A DNA stretch of 64,000 bases, taken from Bacteroides sp. ET71. Lineage in GTDB: Bacteria; Bacteroidota; Bacteroidia; Bacteroidales; Bacteroidaceae. The stretch covers positions 59,858-123,857 of the forward strand of contig NZ_JAMBLS010000008.1 of NCBI RefSeq assembly GCF_023336905.1, in the 5' to 3' direction. Positions within the stretch are counted from its first letter, which is position 1, and every line of letters starts with the position of its first letter. The notes beneath the pieces are model-generated. The model did no database searches and was not told the origin of the DNA. It worked only from the letters and a program-made list of their open reading frames with translations. Shown here one piece after another: positions 1 to 7,921 of the stretch. The position numbers were made by a program, and so were the translations under genes.

Positions 1-782
1 TGGACATCGAAGCCTTCAAAGCCTGGCGTCCGGAGTATAATACGGCCGAGTTTATCCTGGAAGACGGCAAATATATCTGCGGATGGGCGGTGGAAAAGAT
101 GTCGAAATCCATGTACAACGTAGTGAATCCCGACATGATTGTCGAGAAATATGGTGCCGACACACTCCGCATGTATGAGATGTTCCTCGGTCCCGTAGAG
201 CAATCCAAGCCTTGGGACACGAACGGCATTGACGGCGTGCACCGCTTCCTGAAGAAATTCTGGTCACTCTTCTATGACCGCACGGGCAATTGGCAAGTGA
301 CAGACGGAGAGGCTACGCCGGAAGAACTGAAGTCCCTGCACAAACTCATCAAGAAAGTGACGGGTGACATCGAAGCCTTCTCCTACAATACGTCCGTCAG
401 CGCCTTCATGATATGCGTCAACGAATTGGCAGCCTTGAAATGCAGCAAGCGCAAAGTACTGATGCCGCTGGTCGTTACCCTGGCGCCTTTTGCCCCGCAT
501 GTCTGCGAAGAACTGTGGGAGCAACTGGGTGGACAAGGTTCGGTATGTGATGCCCAATGGCCTGCCTGGAACGAAGAATATCTGGTGGAAAACACAGTGA
601 ACTACACCGTCTCCTTCAACGGAAAGGCACGTTTCAACCAGACCTTCCCTGCCGACGCACAGGCCGATGACATACAAGCCGCCGTCCTGGCCGACGAACG
701 CTCTGCCAAGTGGATGGAAGGCAAGCAGGTGGTCAAGGTGATTGTCGTGCCGAAGAAGATAATCAACATCGTATTAAAATAA
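1..782 (+). CDS. leuS: Leucyl-tRNA synthetase, C-terminal part (5' end outside window)
   Basis: Cytosolic enzyme that charges tRNA-Leu. The reading frame is open from base 3, so the gene is cut by the window edge and about 260 C-terminal codons remain. The class I signature KMSKS is encoded at 96-110, followed by MYNVVNPD and the helical anticodon-binding domain ([17 protein letters not shown], then [16 protein letters not shown]). The last residues, [16 protein letters not shown], match the usual C-terminal domain of bacterial LeuS. The stop codon is 4 bases before the next gene, which suggests co-transcription. Only the length of the missing 5' part is unknown. Confidence 0.95.
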   Translation, partial: DIEAFKAWRPEYNTAEFILEDGKYICGWAVEKMSKSMYNVVNPDMIVEKYGADTLRMYEMFLGPVEQSKPWDTNGIDGVHRFLKKFWSLFYDRTGNWQVTDGEATPEELKSLHKLIKKVTGDIEAFSYNTSVSAFMICVNELAALKCSKRKVLMPLVVTLAPFAPHVCEELWEQLGGQGSVCDAQWPAWNEEYLVENTVNYTVSFNGKARFNQTFPADAQADDIQAAVLADERSAKWMEGKQVVKVIVVPKKIINIVLK

Positions 783-786
783 ACCT

Positions 787-1689
787 ATGCGCTTAAAGAA
801 ACCAACAAGAGCCGAAATTTTACGAGAGAGCCGGGACTATCTTTTCATAGCCCTGGGTCTCTTCAGTTATGCGTTGGCCTGGGCAGTGTTCATGATTCCA
901 TATCAGATCACGACAGGTGGAACTACCGGTATCGGAGCCATCATTTATTATTCGACCGGTTTCCCCATCCAATACACGTATTTCCTGATTAATGCGGTAC
1001 TGATGACACTGGCCATTAAAGTCTTGGGACCAAAGTTCAGCATTAAGACCACGTATGCCATCATCGTGCTGACGCTGATGCTGGAGTTCACCCAATGGCT
1101 GGTGAAGAATCCGGACGGCACCTTCCCGCTGCTGCTGGGCCCGGGACAAGACACCATGGCGTGCCTGATTGGGTCGGTAATGTGTGGCGCAGGATTGGGC
1201 ATAGCGTTCAATTGCGGAGGCAGTACGGGCGGCACGGACATTATTGCTGCCGTAGTGCATAAGTATAAAGATGTAGCCCTGGGGCGCATGGTGATGCTGG
1301 TAGACTGTCTTATCATCAGTTCCTGCTACTTTGTGTTCCACGATTGGCGGCGCGTTATTTTCGGCTTTGTGACGCTGTTTGTCATGGGTTTCGTTATTGA
1401 TTACATTGTAAACAGTGCCCGCCAGTCGGTGCAGTTTCTTATTTTCAGCCATAAATACGAAGAAATAGCCGACCGCATCACCCGCGAGACGCACCGCGGT
1501 GTGACGGTATTGGATGGTACTGGCTGGTATAGCCAGAATCATGTCAAAGTATTGGTGGTACTGGCTTACAAGCGTCAGTCCAATGAAATCTTCCAACTGG
1601 TGAAAGAGGTAGACCCCAATGCATTTGTGTCTCAAAGCTCGGTCATCGGTGTCTATGGCGAAGGTTTCGACCGGCTGAAAGCCAAATGA
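787..1689 (+). CDS. YitT family membrane protein (DUF2179 C-terminus)
   Basis: A 300-residue protein with five or six hydrophobic segments in roughly residues 18-210, including the glycine-rich family motif STGGTDIIAAVVHKY near residue 155. A soluble C-terminal domain of DUF2179 type (about residues 215-295, IADRITRETHRGVTVLDG) follows. YitT proteins are widespread inner-membrane proteins of uncertain transport function. The ATG lies 4 bases after leuS stop. A second YitT-family gene lies at 4901-5863, so the two are paralogues in the same neighbourhood. Family call is secure; substrate is unknown. Confidence 0.88.
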   Translation: MRLKKPTRAEILRESRDYLFIALGLFSYALAWAVFMIPYQITTGGTTGIGAIIYYSTGFPIQYTYFLINAVLMTLAIKVLGPKFSIKTTYAIIVLTLMLEFTQWLVKNPDGTFPLLLGPGQDTMACLIGSVMCGAGLGIAFNCGGSTGGTDIIAAVVHKYKDVALGRMVMLVDCLIISSCYFVFHDWRRVIFGFVTLFVMGFVIDYIVNSARQSVQFLIFSHKYEEIADRITRETHRGVTVLDGTGWYSQNHVKVLVVLAYKRQSNEIFQLVKEVDPNAFVSQSSVIGVYGEGFDRLKAK

Positions 1690-1835
1690 ACAGGGGCGGA
1701 TGCGAAATGACATCACCTCTGAAATGGCATGACAGAAGTGACCGTCGTCCGCAGGCTGTTATATGGCAACGAACTGATGCCCTCGTATAGATTAAGGTTT
1801 ACCAATAGCACATTAACTGAAAACATCGTCTACAT

Positions 1836-2417
1836 ATGAAAAAGTTTGTATTTGCCACCAACAACATCCACAAGCTGGAGGAAGTAGAAGCTATCATAGG
1901 AAAAAAGATTGAAATCTTCAGCTTGAAAGATATCGGTTGCGTGACCGACATTCCCGAGACATCTGACACGTTGGAGGGGAACGCTTTGCAGAAAGCAAGG
2001 TTTATCTACGAGAAATATCATAAGGACTGTTTTGCCGACGACACGGGACTGGAAGTGGAGGCATTGGGAGGAGCACCCGGTGTGTATTCGGCCCGTTATG
2101 CCGGCGAAGCGCACAATTCGGAGGCCAACATGCGCAAGCTGTTGCTGGAATTGGAAGGTGTGGAGAACCGGAAAGCGCGTTTCCGCACGGTGTTTGCCCT
2201 TATCCTGAACGGGAAAGAGCATCTTTTCGAGGGCATCGTGAACGGAGAAATCACCAAGACGCGGCGCGGTATGTCGGGATTCGGTTATGACCCCATCTTT
2301 GTGCCGGACGGCTACACGCAGACTTTTGCCGAGATGGGCGATGCGCTGAAGAACAAGATAAGCCACCGTGCCATCGGAGTGCAAAAGCTTTGCAAGTTTC
2401 TCAACACGCTGCAATAA
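1836..2417 (+). CDS. rdgB: dITP/XTP pyrophosphatase (Ham1/RdgB)
   Basis: House-cleaning nucleotide pyrophosphatase that hydrolyses non-canonical purine triphosphates (dITP, XTP) to monophosphates and keeps them out of DNA and RNA. The 193 residues are normal for the family. Visible motifs are [15 protein letters not shown] at the N-terminus, [22 protein letters not shown] around residue 68, [11 protein letters not shown] near 150 and [10 protein letters not shown] near the end. It is followed by a strong bidirectional terminator shared with the convergent nadA. Confidence 0.95.
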   Translation: MKKFVFATNNIHKLEEVEAIIGKKIEIFSLKDIGCVTDIPETSDTLEGNALQKARFIYEKYHKDCFADDTGLEVEALGGAPGVYSARYAGEAHNSEANMRKLLLELEGVENRKARFRTVFALILNGKEHLFEGIVNGEITKTRRGMSGFGYDPIFVPDGYTQTFAEMGDALKNKISHRAIGVQKLCKFLNTLQ

Positions 2418-2460
2418 ACTTTAAAACGGGGCGTCACAGTCGCGTTCCGTACTTATAAAG

Positions 2461-2503
2461 AAAAAGGCCTGACGGTGCTTTAAAACGCCGCCAGGCCTTT
2501 TTT
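2461..2503. terminator. Bidirectional rho-independent terminator between rdgB and nadA
   Basis: AAAAAGGCCTG(A)CGG and CCGCCAGGCCTTTTTT form a stem of about 11 pairs with A-runs on one side and T-runs on the other, so it can end transcription from both convergent genes. Confidence 0.85.
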
Positions 2504-2521
2504 ATGGAGCCGGCTTAGGGT

Positions 2522-3460
2522 TTACAGCCCCAGCCGGGCAGAAATCTCCAGCATCCGCTCAATAGGGCGGACGGCACGTGCGGCGATGGCGGGGTCGACG
2601 GTGATTTCGGGCGATTCGTCGCGCAGGCAGTCGCGCAGTTTCTCCAGTGTATTGAGGCGCATGTAGCTACATTCGTTGCAGGCACAGGTACTGTCCGACG
2701 GAGGAGCGGGGATAAAGGTAGTCTGGGGACATTGCTTGCGCATCTCGTGCAGGATGCCTGCCTCGGTGGCTACGATGTAGGTATGTTCGGGATGACGGAC
2801 GGCATACTTCAGCAAGGCGGCTGTGGAGCCTACGACATCTGCCAGCTTCAAGACCGAGCCTTTGCACTCCGGGTGTGCCAGAACAAGCGCGTCGGGGTGC
2901 AGGCGTTTGGTTTCAACTATCTTTTCCACCGAGAACTGCTCATGGACGTGGCACGCTCCGTCCCACACCAGCATTTGGCGGCCTGTGACGGCGTTGATGT
3001 AGTTACCCAGGTTACGGTCCGGGCCGAAGATGATTTTCTCGTCCTGCGGGAAGCTTTCGACAATCTGGCGGGCATTGGTGGAGGTGACCACGACGTCGGT
3101 CAGTGCCTTGACGGCGGCCGTGGTGTTGACGTAAGAGATGACCGTGTAGCCCGGATGCTCGCGGACGAAGCGTTCGAAGGCGTCGGCGGGACAACTGTCG
3201 GCCAGTGAGCAGCCGGCTGCCAGGTCGGGCACGAGGACTTTCTTCTGGGGACAGAGCACCTTGGCAGTCTCCCCCATGAAATGCACGCCGCACATCACAA
3301 TAATGTCTGCTTCCGTCCGTGCGGCCCATTGTGCCAGGGCCAGACTGTCGCCCACGAAGTCGGCCAGGTCTTGCACTTCGCCCCGCTGGTAGTAGTGTCC
3401 CAGGATGACGGCGTTTTTCTCTCGCTTCAGTTTTTCGATTTCTTCTCTGATGTCAGTCAT
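2522..3460 (-). CDS. nadA: Quinolinate synthase A
   Basis: Condenses iminoaspartate with dihydroxyacetone phosphate to quinolinate in de novo NAD synthesis. The 312 residues fit the family. Three cysteines in family contexts would ligate the oxygen-sensitive 4Fe-4S cluster: MCGVHFMGET (about residue 82), AHPECKGSVL (about 198) and CNECSYM (about 266). The N-terminal ILGHYYQRGEVQDLADFVGDS is also typical. Its pathway partner nadB is not adjacent but lies in this window at 17846-19417. Confidence 0.96.
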   Translation of the reverse strand: MTDIREEIEKLKREKNAVILGHYYQRGEVQDLADFVGDSLALAQWAARTEADIIVMCGVHFMGETAKVLCPQKKVLVPDLAAGCSLADSCPADAFERFVREHPGYTVISYVNTTAAVKALTDVVVTSTNARQIVESFPQDEKIIFGPDRNLGNYINAVTGRQMLVWDGACHVHEQFSVEKIVETKRLHPDALVLAHPECKGSVLKLADVVGSTAALLKYAVRHPEHTYIVATEAGILHEMRKQCPQTTFIPAPPSDSTCACNECSYMRLNTLEKLRDCLRDESPEITVDPAIAARAVRPIERMLEISARLGL

Positions 3461-3537
3461 AATCCATTATATTTATTTCTTTTTATTTCTTTAAATGAAA
3501 ATCTCTATGCTGATGATGATGGGCTGTTAATTCGGTA

Positions 3538-3575
3538 AATAACTTGTCGGGCTTTTTCTTGCGCAAGAAGTTATT
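3538..3575. repeat. Nested palindrome in the nadA/trmH intergenic region
   Basis: A perfect 14-bp palindrome, TTCTTGCGCAAGAA (3556-3569), overlaps a longer dyad AATAACTT (3538-3545) / AAGTTATT (3568-3575). It sits about 80 bases upstream of nadA in a 477-base region (3461-3937) that otherwise shows no gene. It could be an operator or simply a hairpin; the sequence gives no further hint. Confidence 0.35.
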
Positions 3576-3909
3576 GTGTCGGGGGGATGTTGTTTTCCCT
3601 TTGTTACTAACACGGTGCAGTATGTACAACGTGTTGGATAAGAAGCAGGAAAGTGGCTTTGTCCCGGTGCTATTAACTGCCTGTCAACAACCGACAAAGT
3701 TAATAACTTTCGAAGGATAAAGCTGCATTGGGCGGCGGAAAAATCTGTTTAATACGCTGTCAAAACTTGGGTTTCTTTTTTTTGGAATGTTCATAGGGGT
3801 GTTTGTATGGCGGTAGTTATGAGATATGCAAGCGGAATCTTTTAAAATCTTTCCTCGCAGTATTGACAGGTTTTCCCCGGTTATTAACACAGATGTGAAC
3901 AGAATGGAG

Positions 3910-3917
3910 TATCTTTG
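3910..3917 (+). promoter_or_regulatory. Promoter -7 box of the RNA methyltransferase gene
   Basis: TATCTTTG matches the Bacteroidetes -7 consensus TAnnTTTG. It lies 20 bases before the chosen ATG, which makes the upstream in-frame ATG at 3926 nearly leaderless and therefore less likely. Confidence 0.6.
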
Positions 3918-3937
3918 CGGCCGTAATGCTGAAGAAT

Positions 3938-4468
3938 ATGCGTAAGCTTAAGATAACAGAGTTGAACCGCATCAGTGCGGAAGAGTTTAAGGCGGCGGAG
4001 AAGTTGCCCTTGGCCGTGGTGTTGGACAACGTGCGTTCCTTGCACAACATCGGTTCGGTGTTTCGCACGTCGGACGCTTTCCGCGTAGAGTGCATTTATT
4101 TGTGCGGCATTACGGCTGTTCCGCCTCATCCCGAGATGCACAAGACAGCGTTGGGGGCTGAGTTCACAGTCGATTGGAAATATGTTGATAACGCGGTGAA
4201 AGCTGTTAATAACCTGCACGAAGAAGGCTTCACAGTCTTGGCGGTGGAGCAGGCCGAGGGCAGCACAATGTTGCAGGACGTAGTGCTGGAGCGCGGCCGC
4301 CGCTATGCCGTGGTGCTGGGCAATGAGGTGAAAGGTGTGCAGCAAGAAGTGATTGACCGCTGCGACGGCTGCATCGAGATACCGCAGTTCGGCACCAAAC
4401 ATTCGCTCAACGTGTCCGTCACGGCGGGCATCGTCATCTGGGACTTGTTCCGGAAACTTCATTTTTAA
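3938..4468 (+). CDS. TrmH-family (SPOUT) RNA 2'-O-methyltransferase
   Basis: Transfers methyl from S-adenosylmethionine to a ribose 2'-hydroxyl of tRNA or rRNA. The 176 residues carry the three SPOUT motifs: VVLDNVRSLHNIGSVFRTSDAF near the N-terminus, VVLGNEVKGVQQEVIDRC, and the knot motif IPQFGTKHSLNVSVTAGIVIW near the end. The start MRKLKITELNR is preferred because a promoter box ends at 3917; the ATG at 3926 would add MLKN. Substrate cannot be told from sequence. Confidence 0.9.
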   Translation: MRKLKITELNRISAEEFKAAEKLPLAVVLDNVRSLHNIGSVFRTSDAFRVECIYLCGITAVPPHPEMHKTALGAEFTVDWKYVDNAVKAVNNLHEEGFTVLAVEQAEGSTMLQDVVLERGRRYAVVLGNEVKGVQQEVIDRCDGCIEIPQFGTKHSLNVSVTAGIVIWDLFRKLHF

Positions 4469-4516
4469 CACCCTTGTTAATTGTTTGATTAGCAATCATC
4501 TGTCGGTTGATTGCTT

Positions 4517-4594
4517 CTTGTCCGTATGGAGCGTGCCTCTTGTTCGGAAGAGCCGTGCTTCTTGTTCGTACGAAGCGTGCCTCTTCCGGACCGG
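4517..4594. repeat. 22-bp tandem repeat, locus 1 (3.5 units)
   Basis: Units start at 4517, 4539 and 4561, each exactly 22 bases, with a partial fourth. The middle unit reads CTTGTTCGGAAGAGCCGTGC plus TT. This lies in a 432-base gene-free stretch (4469-4900) upstream of the second YitT gene; the rest of the stretch shows no gene. The same unit recurs at five other intergenic loci. Confidence 0.8.
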
Positions 4595-4872
4595 GGATAT
4601 TGCCGTCGGGCAAGACTTGTTTTTCTCCTTTTCTTCACAGTAGTGTTGATAATGTTTTTTACCGTTGGTGAAGAAGCGGGTGGAACGATGCCTTTATGAA
4701 CAGCCTGTTCATTTCTTTTAAACCGGATAAGTCTTTCTTTTAAAGGATGATGAACTTTCAGCCGTAGTGTTTGTTAACAAGATATTGACAGCGGCTGTTT
4801 ATTGACACCGGCCGGTGAATAACTACTGTTTGATAGGCACTGGTTTTTGTCGGATGTTTCAGAAAGTTTTTG

Positions 4873-4880
4873 TATATTTG
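4873..4880 (+). promoter_or_regulatory. Promoter -7 box of second YitT gene
   Basis: TATATTTG fits TAnnTTTG and is 20 bases upstream of the ATG at 4901. Confidence 0.55.
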
Positions 4881-4900
4881 CCGCATAAATATGAAGTACT

Positions 4901-5863
4901 ATGACAAAGCAGATACTTTCTTGGGTGAATATCTTTGTAGGCTGCACCATCATGGCGGCTGGTTTCGTGTTTTTCATCAATCCGTATAACATCGTTCCTG
5001 GCGGCGTGTATGGCGCCAGCATCGTGTTGCACAACCTTTTCCCTTCCATCCAGGTGGGAACCTTCGGTTATATGTTCGACATTCCCCTGCTCATCCTTTC
5101 CGTCTTGCTCCTGGGGGCTAAGCTGGGAGGCCGCACCATAGCCGCCGCGCTGACCACTCCCCTTATCATGAACGTTATATCGGCCCTGTCCTACCCTACG
5201 AAGGAAGCTTTGCATGCCCTTGACCCGTCGCAACTGTTGGGCGGTGCCTTCGACATGACGGACCATCTGATGCTGACCACCGTTATCGGTGCGGCGGTCA
5301 TCGGCATCGGTCAGGGCATCGTGGTGCGCAACCAGGCTACGACAGGCGGAACGGACATAGTGGCGATGATTCTGCAGAAGTACGCGCACATCCGTTTCTC
5401 GAACGCCATCCTGCTGGTCGACGGACTGGTTGTCTGCTTCGGCCTCGTGGTCATTGGTTTTGGGGTGGGCAATGCCGAAGACGTCAGTCAACCCTCGTGG
5501 CACCTGTCGTTCTATTCGCTCATCGCCATCTTTATCTGTTCGCGTGTTTTGGCCAGGGTGATTAACGGCGAGAAAAACGACAAGCTTCTCTTCGTCATTA
5601 GCAACAAGAAACTGCCTGACCTGCATCAGTACATCATCGAAGAAATGGACCGCACGGCTACCTGCATTAAGAGCAGCGGCCTCTATACGAAAGAAGATAA
5701 GGAAATGCTCTTTCTGGTGGTCAGCTATAAGGAAGTGGCCGGCCTGAAGGCCAAGATAAAAGAAGCCGACCCTTCCGCCTTCGTGGTCGTCACCGACGCT
5801 TACGACACCTTTGGCGAAGGTTGGAAGCAGTTGCCCTCGAAGAACGAGTTGCAGCCGGAATAA
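4901..5863 (+). CDS. YitT family membrane protein, second copy
   Basis: A 320-residue paralogue of the protein at 787-1689. Five or six membrane segments are visible (for example NIFVGCTIMAAGFVFFINPY at residues 10-29), with the family motif TTGGTDIVAMILQKYAH near residue 150. A soluble DUF2179-like C-terminal domain begins about residue 225 (ISNKKLPDLHQYIIEEMDRTA). It has its own promoter. The transported molecule, if any, is unknown. Confidence 0.87.
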   Translation: MTKQILSWVNIFVGCTIMAAGFVFFINPYNIVPGGVYGASIVLHNLFPSIQVGTFGYMFDIPLLILSVLLLGAKLGGRTIAAALTTPLIMNVISALSYPTKEALHALDPSQLLGGAFDMTDHLMLTTVIGAAVIGIGQGIVVRNQATTGGTDIVAMILQKYAHIRFSNAILLVDGLVVCFGLVVIGFGVGNAEDVSQPSWHLSFYSLIAIFICSRVLARVINGEKNDKLLFVISNKKLPDLHQYIIEEMDRTATCIKSSGLYTKEDKEMLFLVVSYKEVAGLKAKIKEADPSAFVVVTDAYDTFGEGWKQLPSKNELQPE

Positions 5864-5873
5864 GAAGGCGGGA

Positions 5874-6479
5874 TTACAATTGTCCGTTTTCCACCATCAG
5901 CACCACCTGTTCCGTCAGTGCATCTTCCCCCTGCGGGTCATACTCTTTCTTCAGACTGGCGCCGAACAGGGCGGCAAACGCCTGGTAGAACCCTGCGCGG
6001 AAAGGACCGAGGAATGCCTTCACCAGTTCGTAACCGGTGGAGTTGGTCTGTCGGTCTACCAGCTTAATCAGCAGCTTGCCTTGCGAGAAGGTCAACTTCT
6101 TCATGCGGGGCGTATATTGCTCCTTCACGCTTTTCTCCACCGCCTTCAGGTGTCGCTGGCGCGCTTTGTCGTCGGGCAGGGTCATGATGTATTCGTAAGT
6201 CTCGATGACGGCGTTCTTCACTTCGTTGGCTATCGGGAGGACTTTCTTCACGTCCCGTACTAATTTGTTATACCTTCTCTCCTGACGTTTGTTCTTGAAC
6301 GTGACCGGTTTGAAGATATACACCGCAGGCAAGGCGACGTAGGGTATCGTGTCGCCCTCATGTATATAGGTAGGCGTCAGGTAGGCCGTCGTAGGTTCGC
6401 CTTCCTCTTGGGCCAGGCAATCTGTTCCCGTCAGCAAGAACAGGAAAGCCAGCAGTGCTATGTAGACAAACTTTTGCAT
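5874..6479 (-). CDS. DUF4294 family exported protein
   Basis: A 201-residue protein with an N-terminal signal peptide (MQKFVYIALLAFLFLLTGTDCLAQ) and a basic, helical body (KNKRQERRYNKLVRDVKKVLP) characteristic of the Bacteroidetes DUF4294 family; function unknown. The start at 6479 is chosen because an upstream in-frame ATG (6500) would place the promoter box TACTTTTG inside the coding sequence. That box ends only 7 bases before this ATG, so the mRNA is probably leaderless or nearly so. Convergent with the YitT gene, 10 bases apart. Confidence 0.82.
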   Translation of the reverse strand: MQKFVYIALLAFLFLLTGTDCLAQEEGEPTTAYLTPTYIHEGDTIPYVALPAVYIFKPVTFKNKRQERRYNKLVRDVKKVLPIANEVKNAVIETYEYIMTLPDDKARQRHLKAVEKSVKEQYTPRMKKLTFSQGKLLIKLVDRQTNSTGYELVKAFLGPFRAGFYQAFAALFGASLKKEYDPQGEDALTEQVVLMVENGQL

Positions 6480-6486
6480 CGTAGGA

Positions 6487-6494
6487 CAAAAGTA
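6487..6494 (-). promoter_or_regulatory. Promoter -7 box of DUF4294 gene
   Basis: Minus-strand TACTTTTG, 7 bases upstream of the start codon. Confidence 0.6.
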
Positions 6495-6664
6495 CATCAT
6501 TCTGCGGAATAACGTCTCTGTCGCGCGACTTTATTTTTTCTTTCCCCACAAATAGTTAGCCCGGAATAGGGATTGGCGCCCGTAGAAATCGCAGAAAGTA
6601 GGTATTTCACGGACGGGGAGAATGTTTTTACTTTGCAATCAGCAATTTATTAACGAAGAAGATA

Positions 6665-7171
6665 ATGAAAAAGATTGGTATTTTCTATGGTTCCAGTACC
6701 GGAACATGCGAGGACCTGGCTAACCGGATAGCCGGTAAGCTGGGAGTGCCCGCCGCTGATGTGTACAGTGCAGACAAGCTGACGGTGGACAAGGTGAAGG
6801 ATTATGACGTACTCATCCTGGGCAGCTCTACCTGGGGCGACGGCGACCTTCAGGACGATTGGTATGACGGCGTCAAGACGCTGAAGTCGGCAGACTTGAG
6901 CGGAAAGCTCGTGGCTCTGTTTGGTTGCGGCGACTCTGAATCGTATGGCGACACGTTCTGCGACGCTATCGGAGTGCTCTACGAGCATCTGAAGAACACT
7001 GGCTGTACGTTCATCGGCAACGATGTCAGCACCGAAGGCTATTCTTTCTCCTCGTCCATCGCCGCTACGGACGGACACTTCGTGGGGCTGGCTCTCGACG
7101 ACGTGAACGAAAGCGATAAGACCGACCAGCGTATCGACGCCTGGGTGGCCGGCCTCAAAAGCAGTCTTTGA
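6665..7171 (+). CDS. fldA: Flavodoxin
   Basis: Small FMN electron carrier that can replace ferredoxin, notably under iron limitation. The 168 residues are typical of long-chain flavodoxins. The phosphate-binding loop GSSTGTCEDLA is at residues 9-19, WGDGDLQDDW near 60 and FGCGDSESYGDTFCDAIG near 90. A probable promoter TTTACTTTGC lies at about 6627. The DUF2023 gene follows after 25 bases and is probably co-transcribed. Confidence 0.95.
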   Translation: MKKIGIFYGSSTGTCEDLANRIAGKLGVPAADVYSADKLTVDKVKDYDVLILGSSTWGDGDLQDDWYDGVKTLKSADLSGKLVALFGCGDSESYGDTFCDAIGVLYEHLKNTGCTFIGNDVSTEGYSFSSSIAATDGHFVGLALDDVNESDKTDQRIDAWVAGLKSSL

Positions 7172-7196
7172 TTCTTTACTCTTAGCACCGACCCGT

Positions 7197-7553
7197 ATGG
7201 ACATGCAACATTCCGGCATCCGGCCCGAAGAACTGAAAGTCTTTCTGAACCATGTTTACGAGTTTCAGAAGGGAGTGCGCCAGATGGTTCTTTATACCGT
7301 TAATCGCAAATACGAGGCATTCGCCGTCGCCCGTTTGGAGAAACAGAACATAGCTTACTTGATTCAGCCCATCGACGGCAAGAAGATAAACTTGTTTTTC
7401 GGGAAGCCGGAGTGCATCCATGCCGTGCGCTGCATGGTGACGCGTCCCTTGAACCAACTGACTCCGGAGGAGGATTTCATCCTTGGCACTATGTTGGGAT
7501 ACGACATCTGTGCCCAGTGTAAGCGCTATTGTTCGCGCAAGGAGCGGAGTTAA
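7197..7553 (+). CDS. DUF2023 family protein, flavodoxin partner gene
   Basis: A 118-residue soluble protein of the DUF2023 family, which commonly sits next to flavodoxin genes. It contains KGVRQMVLYTV near residue 26 and ends in DICAQCKRYCSRKERS, a cysteine cluster CxxCxxxC that could bind metal. Function is unknown; adjacency suggests a role linked to flavodoxin use or iron limitation (inference). Confidence 0.82.
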   Translation: MDMQHSGIRPEELKVFLNHVYEFQKGVRQMVLYTVNRKYEAFAVARLEKQNIAYLIQPIDGKKINLFFGKPECIHAVRCMVTRPLNQLTPEEDFILGTMLGYDICAQCKRYCSRKERS

Positions 7554-7656
7554 GACCTGCCTTGACCAGATGATTCCTCGGGAGCCGACAGAGACAGCTT
7601 CCGGGGAATTTTTGTTTTCGCTTCTGGCTTGTCATTCTGATGTTTGGCGGTCTTGT

Positions 7657-7745
7657 GGCCGGGTGTCCGTAACGGGCATGGCTACTGTTCGGAGTAGGCG
7701 CGGCTGTTGTTCGGTGTAGGCACGGCTATTGTTCGTCACGGCCAC
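7657..7745. repeat. 22-bp tandem repeat, locus 2 (about 4 units)
   Basis: Three 22-base units start at 7680, 7702 and 7724 (for example GGCTGTTGTTCGGTGTAGGC plus AC), preceded by a 23-base variant at 7657. It lies in the 368-base gap 7554-7921 before the HHH/barrel gene. Apart from a TACCTTCG promoter-like box near 7896, I see nothing else in the gap. Confidence 0.78.
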
Positions 7746-7921
7746 GATGCTCTGGAAGAGGCGTTTTTCTTTCATGCCGATTCGTATGGGCGCTTTCCGC
7801 AGGGTCAGAGCATTTCCTTCGGGCGGTTGATGTCTACTTGTCGGGATTTTGCCGATTTTCTTTCTCCTTTTGACGTTAATCCGATTCTTTTCCTTACCTT
7901 CGTCTGCCGTAACAGAACCGT

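Noticed and set aside
4517-4594. 22-bp repeats considered as CRISPR
   Set aside because: Units abut without spacers, are degenerate, and there are no cas genes in the window.
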